This document shows positions 61,144 to 64,000 of a stretch of 64,000 nucleotides of DNA, piece by piece; the stretch's first letter is position 1; every line of letters begins with the position of its first letter. Both the position numbers and the translations under genes were made by a program. Under the pieces are notes generated by a model. It was given only the letters and a program-made list of their open reading frames with translations. It was not told the origin of the DNA and ran no database searches. The DNA is from Flavobacterium erciyesense (lineage in GTDB: Bacteria > Bacteroidota > Bacteroidia > Flavobacteriales > Flavobacteriaceae), in assembly GCF_018069925.1 (NCBI RefSeq), contig NZ_JAGPXB010000001.1, forward strand, positions 558,001-622,000. The letters run 5' to 3'.

Positions 61144-62145
61144 TTATACAAAGCTTTTGAAAACTGTATTTCGTAAACCAAATTCAGCTAACAGTAAAAA
61201 ACCAGCAATCCAGACAAATAGTCTGAATTTTTCGTCGTAATCATAAAACTTGAGTTCCTCGATTTCAGTAGTTTCTAGCTTATTGATCGACGCATAGATT
61301 TCCGCTAATTTTGAATTGCTCGTTGCTCTAAAATACTGACCTTCGGTTTTTTTGGCAATATTTTTCATCAATTGCTCGTCAATTTCTACTTTCATCATTT
61401 GAAACAAAAACTCACCATTTGGCGCAACCGCGTATGGAAACATCGCCATTCCGTTTGTTCCAATACCAATCGTATATACTTTTATGCCGTATTGTTTGGC
61501 AATATCTGATGCGGTTTCAGGCTCAATAAAACCAGAGTTATTCACTCCATCGGTCAACAGAATAATTACTTTACTTTTAGCTTGACTGTCTTTCAATCGG
61601 TTCACAGCGGTAGCTAGTCCCATACCAATTCCGGTACCATCTTGCAGCACATTGTCGTATTTGATACTGTTGATCGCATCTAAAATAATCGCTTTATCGC
61701 TAGTTACGGGAGTTTTGGTGTACGCTTCAGATGCATAAACCACCAAACCAATTCGGTCGTTTGGGCGTTCTTGAACAAAATCGGCTGCAACGCGCTTTAG
61801 CGCTTCCATACGATTCGGTTTTAAATCCTTGGCCAACATACTACCTGATACGTCAATTGCCATTACGATATCAACACCCTTTGTAATTTTTGTTTTGTTA
61901 CTCACATCAACCGTTCTTGGCCTTGCTAATGCAATGATAAGAGAACAAAGCGCCAAAACACGAAACACATTCAAAATAGGTTTTAGTTTTGTAATCACGG
62001 ATTTTGTTCCCTTGAAACCATCGAGTGAGCTCATTTTTAGGGTAGCCGATTGTTGGTTTTTTTTCTTCCAAAACCAAAATACCACTACTGGAATTAAAAG
62101 AAACAACCAAAAAAATTCTGGGTTTAAAAATGTTAATTTCTCCAT
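61144..62145 (-). CDS. batA: BatA: von Willebrand A-domain membrane protein
   Basis: The 333-residue protein has two N-terminal membrane helices, a VWA domain with MIDAS residues MAIDVSGSMLAKDLKPNR near residue 91, VLQDGTGIGMGL and LLTDGVNNSG, and a C-terminal membrane helix (LFVWIAGFLLLAEFGL). Bat proteins were named for aerotolerance in Bacteroides; the exact action is not settled. Its ATG shares one base with the preceding stop (TAATG). Confidence 0.92.
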   Translation of the reverse strand: MEKLTFLNPEFFWLFLLIPVVVFWFWKKKNQQSATLKMSSLDGFKGTKSVITKLKPILNVFRVLALCSLIIALARPRTVDVSNKTKITKGVDIVMAIDVSGSMLAKDLKPNRMEALKRVAADFVQERPNDRIGLVVYASEAYTKTPVTSDKAIILDAINSIKYDNVLQDGTGIGMGLATAVNRLKDSQAKSKVIILLTDGVNNSGFIEPETASDIAKQYGIKVYTIGIGTNGMAMFPYAVAPNGEFLFQMMKVEIDEQLMKNIAKKTEGQYFRATSNSKLAEIYASINKLETTEIEELKFYDYDEKFRLFVWIAGFLLLAEFGLRNTVFKSFV

Positions 62146-63776
62146 TAGTTGCTCGCTTGTTTTAATTCAACAGTATTCAAAACACGCTCTGCAATGGTAT
62201 TGCCGTAGGTATCTCCTTCTTCATGGAAAATGAGTAATTGTTGCAAACCACCATCTTGACTAAAAATAAGTGCCTCGTAATACATTTTGGCTGTAGTTTT
62301 ATTATTGCTATCCAATTGCGAAAAAGTACCGTAGGCTTTTAAACCCTTAACACCTTCGGGCGTTTCAAATTCCTCCTGTTTTACGATCATGTTCTGCGCG
62401 CCTTGTGCCTCAAGCGATTGCAAAGCTCCATCCATAGATTTGGCCAAATCAATTTGCGTTTCAGCTTTGTATTTAAAGGTAGAAACTAAGATATAAAAAC
62501 GATCTATAAGGCTTCCGTAGCCAAATGATTGCATCTCTTTAATCAACGCCATTCCGTTTTTAGGAAGGCTTTTGGTCAAATCTACTCTTTTTAAAACTTT
62601 AGGAGTTTCAATAATCACGCCTGGATTTCCGTATTCACTTTTCACCCATTCGCCCTCTAAAAGTTCTTTGGTTGGGTGTCCGAGAATCGTGTCTTTCACA
62701 TAATCGAATCCTTTGGTTACAGAAAAATAAACTGTTGTGGCAACCAAAACAAAGGCAACAGCTGCAACTGCCAAACTGATTCTTTTTTTGCGTTCTTTGC
62801 GCAATTGTAATTCAATTTGTTTTTGTCTTTGCGCTTCATTCAGTAGCAATTCTTCTTGGTCAGGAACCTCAACTGGAATGGATTTATCCAATGTTAAAAT
62901 CACTTTTTGAATCTTGTTGCGATCTTCTGTAATTTCAAAATCAAGGGGTTTTACCTTAGCAAATTTCACCAAATCGGCTTGTTTTAGAACACGCTCTAAA
63001 TTTTCAATAATGTCTTTTGAAAGCTTCATTTTCTTTTTAAGAGATGCTGCTTTTAAACCTTGAATCAACTCTGATGTAGTGCTTTCCATAGCTGGAATTT
63101 CAATCGCCTCTTCAATATAATTACGGGCAATATCAGTAAGCTCACTGTAATAAGCTTTTACTTCTCCTTTTTGCCATAACTCCTTTTTCTCCAGCGTATC
63201 TAGCAGGTTGGTCGCTTTTTCGATTGGCGTTTTGTAAACCTCTTCGGCAATTTTATGGCGTTGTCTTCGTTTTACAAACCAATACACTCCCGCTCCAATT
63301 CCGGCTAAAAGCAAAAAGCCCAAAAGATATTTCCACCAATCGCCAATAGCATCCTCTGCAGGAGCTATGTCTTTGATATCAAACATTTTTTGCTTTAAAG
63401 TGTCTACTTGCACATTGGCTACCTCAACAAGAAGCGAATCAGTAAAAAACGGTTTGCTATTGATGAAGATTTTCACGCGAGGAATAACATACCTACCGGA
63501 ATCAAACTGCGTTAAGCCGTATTTTTTGATTAACTCGTATTTGCTATCCATTCGAATTGTGTCGATGGGATACGATTGAATCACCTCAAGCGCGCCAATG
63601 TTTCTAAAATTTGGAAACACGACTTTAGCCGAAGTATCTACCGTCGTTTTGATAGACAACTTGAACTCGGCTCCTATTTTATTTTTGATAGTATCAAGGC
63701 TGGTTACTACTTGTTTTTGTTGTGCAAAAACGGTGGTAGAAATCAGTATTAATAATATGTAGAGTTGTTTTTTCAT
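62145..63776 (-). CDS. BatD-like membrane protein of the Bat operon
   Basis: The 543-residue protein has a signal peptide (MKKQLYILLILISTTVFAQ), an N-terminal beta-sandwich to about 125 that resembles BatD domains, a membrane helix near 145-165 (WKYLLGFLLLAGIGAGVYWF), a helical DUF4381-like cytoplasmic part, a second helix near 322-342 (ISLAVAAVAFVLVATTVYF) and an unassigned C-terminal domain of about 200 residues. It sits between the DUF58 gene and batA and is coupled to batA. The C-terminal part may be specific to this group. Confidence 0.75.
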   Translation of the reverse strand: MKKQLYILLILISTTVFAQQKQVVTSLDTIKNKIGAEFKLSIKTTVDTSAKVVFPNFRNIGALEVIQSYPIDTIRMDSKYELIKKYGLTQFDSGRYVIPRVKIFINSKPFFTDSLLVEVANVQVDTLKQKMFDIKDIAPAEDAIGDWWKYLLGFLLLAGIGAGVYWFVKRRQRHKIAEEVYKTPIEKATNLLDTLEKKELWQKGEVKAYYSELTDIARNYIEEAIEIPAMESTTSELIQGLKAASLKKKMKLSKDIIENLERVLKQADLVKFAKVKPLDFEITEDRNKIQKVILTLDKSIPVEVPDQEELLLNEAQRQKQIELQLRKERKKRISLAVAAVAFVLVATTVYFSVTKGFDYVKDTILGHPTKELLEGEWVKSEYGNPGVIIETPKVLKRVDLTKSLPKNGMALIKEMQSFGYGSLIDRFYILVSTFKYKAETQIDLAKSMDGALQSLEAQGAQNMIVKQEEFETPEGVKGLKAYGTFSQLDSNNKTTAKMYYEALIFSQDGGLQQLLIFHEEGDTYGNTIAERVLNTVELKQASN

Positions 63777-63847
63777 GTTTTAGTATTGAACCTTTCTCGA
63801 TTTTTGATGGAGGACTAACGATTTTTGATTTGCTTTGAAAAAGTTGG

Positions 63848-64000
63848 TTACCTTGACTTGAAATAGCTTAATAATTTAGTTACGTAACTTTCATCAACTC
63901 TTGTGTGTACTACTCCAGATCCTGATTTACTGAAAGTTTCTTTAAAATAATCAACTTTTTCATGGTACTGCTTTTCATATTGCAAACGCAACTGTTTTGA
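63848..64000 (-). CDS. DUF58-domain protein, C-terminal 50 residues only
   Basis: I translated this strip by hand: 50 codons open to the window edge and a TAA at 63848. The end reads TFSKSGSGVVHTRVDESYVT then KLLSYFKSR, typical of the C-terminus of DUF58/MoxR-operon proteins. It heads the visible part of the Bat operon; a MoxR ATPase gene would be expected further upstream, outside the window. Confidence 0.8.
   Translation of the reverse strand, partial: SKQLRLQYEKQYHEKVDYFKETFSKSGSGVVHTRVDESYVTKLLSYFKSR

Noticed and set aside
1..64000. tRNA or rRNA genes in the spacers
   Set aside because: I looked for tRNA arm patterns such as GGTTCGA with cloverleaf context in the spacers and saw none. 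The GTTCGAG at 34107-34113 is part of the palindrome. A tRNAscan run would settle it.

Overview
The window looks like chromosome of a Flavobacteriaceae bacterium (Bacteroidota), most likely Flavobacterium or a close relative. I infer this from low GC by eye, promoters of the flavobacterial type (TTG, 16-23 nt, then TAnnTTTG), few Shine-Dalgarno sequences, lineage-restricted families (IPExxxVDY, THC0290_0291), a type IX secretion protein (PorZ), a SusC/Oar-like TonB receptor and a Bat operon. There are 59 supportable protein genes, two cut by the window edges. I saw no rRNA, tRNA, CRISPR array, insertion sequence or prophage.

Layout: 1-1664 holds a sugar kinase, RNase HI and PurN (minus). 1841-6289 is acpP, fabF, rnc, an IPExxxVDY gene and pyk (plus). 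6367-10195 has a lone PAS protein, DNA polymerase IV and a membrane protein of the misleadingly named site-specific recombinase family. 10509-15352 carries a CYTH protein, an RlpA-like lipoprotein-family protein, a small membrane protein and a large TonB receptor. 15707-23263 has pgi, an M23 peptidase, kynA, a DUF3108 gene, hppD and hmgA, so tryptophan and tyrosine breakdown enzymes are close together. 23447-27605 has a patatin/outer-membrane-barrel protein and uvrC; 27742-29292 an AstE-like enzyme and 5-formyl-THF cyclo-ligase; 29432-33954 lspA, a DksA-like gene and ileS.

33955-36658 is a small accessory island: two genes (a membrane protein and a DUF4041/GIY-YIG protein) bounded by two unrelated repeats. 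36659-46405 has recO, porZ, gdhA, a THC0290 gene, a cystathionine gamma-synthase and stand-alone genes. 46591-49298 is yicC, gmk and nadD, interrupted by a four-helix-bundle gene edged by inverted heptamer repeats. 49301-52308 is a divergent LysR / exported DJ-1-like pair plus an iron alcohol dehydrogenase. 52599-56689 has gpsA, pheS, cvpA and small unknowns. 56686-64000 is a Bat operon running leftwards: DUF58 protein, a BatD-like protein, BatA, BatB, BatC, BatD, BatE.

The most unusual content is between genes. Five copies of a structured repeat (about 77-143 nt) share conserved ends, while their inner arms differ from copy to copy yet stay self-complementary. One copy supplies the apparent start codon of the patatin gene; another fills the 5' leader of the CYTH gene. 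A candidate small RNA of about 110 nt lies between the DUF3108 gene and hppD. Many spacers hold short tandem or inverted words (such as TTAGTCC/GGACTAA), a different word in each spacer. No single region is clearly a new defence or biosynthetic system; the repeat family, the small RNA, the GIY-YIG island and the inserted four-helix-bundle gene are the best candidates for something undescribed.
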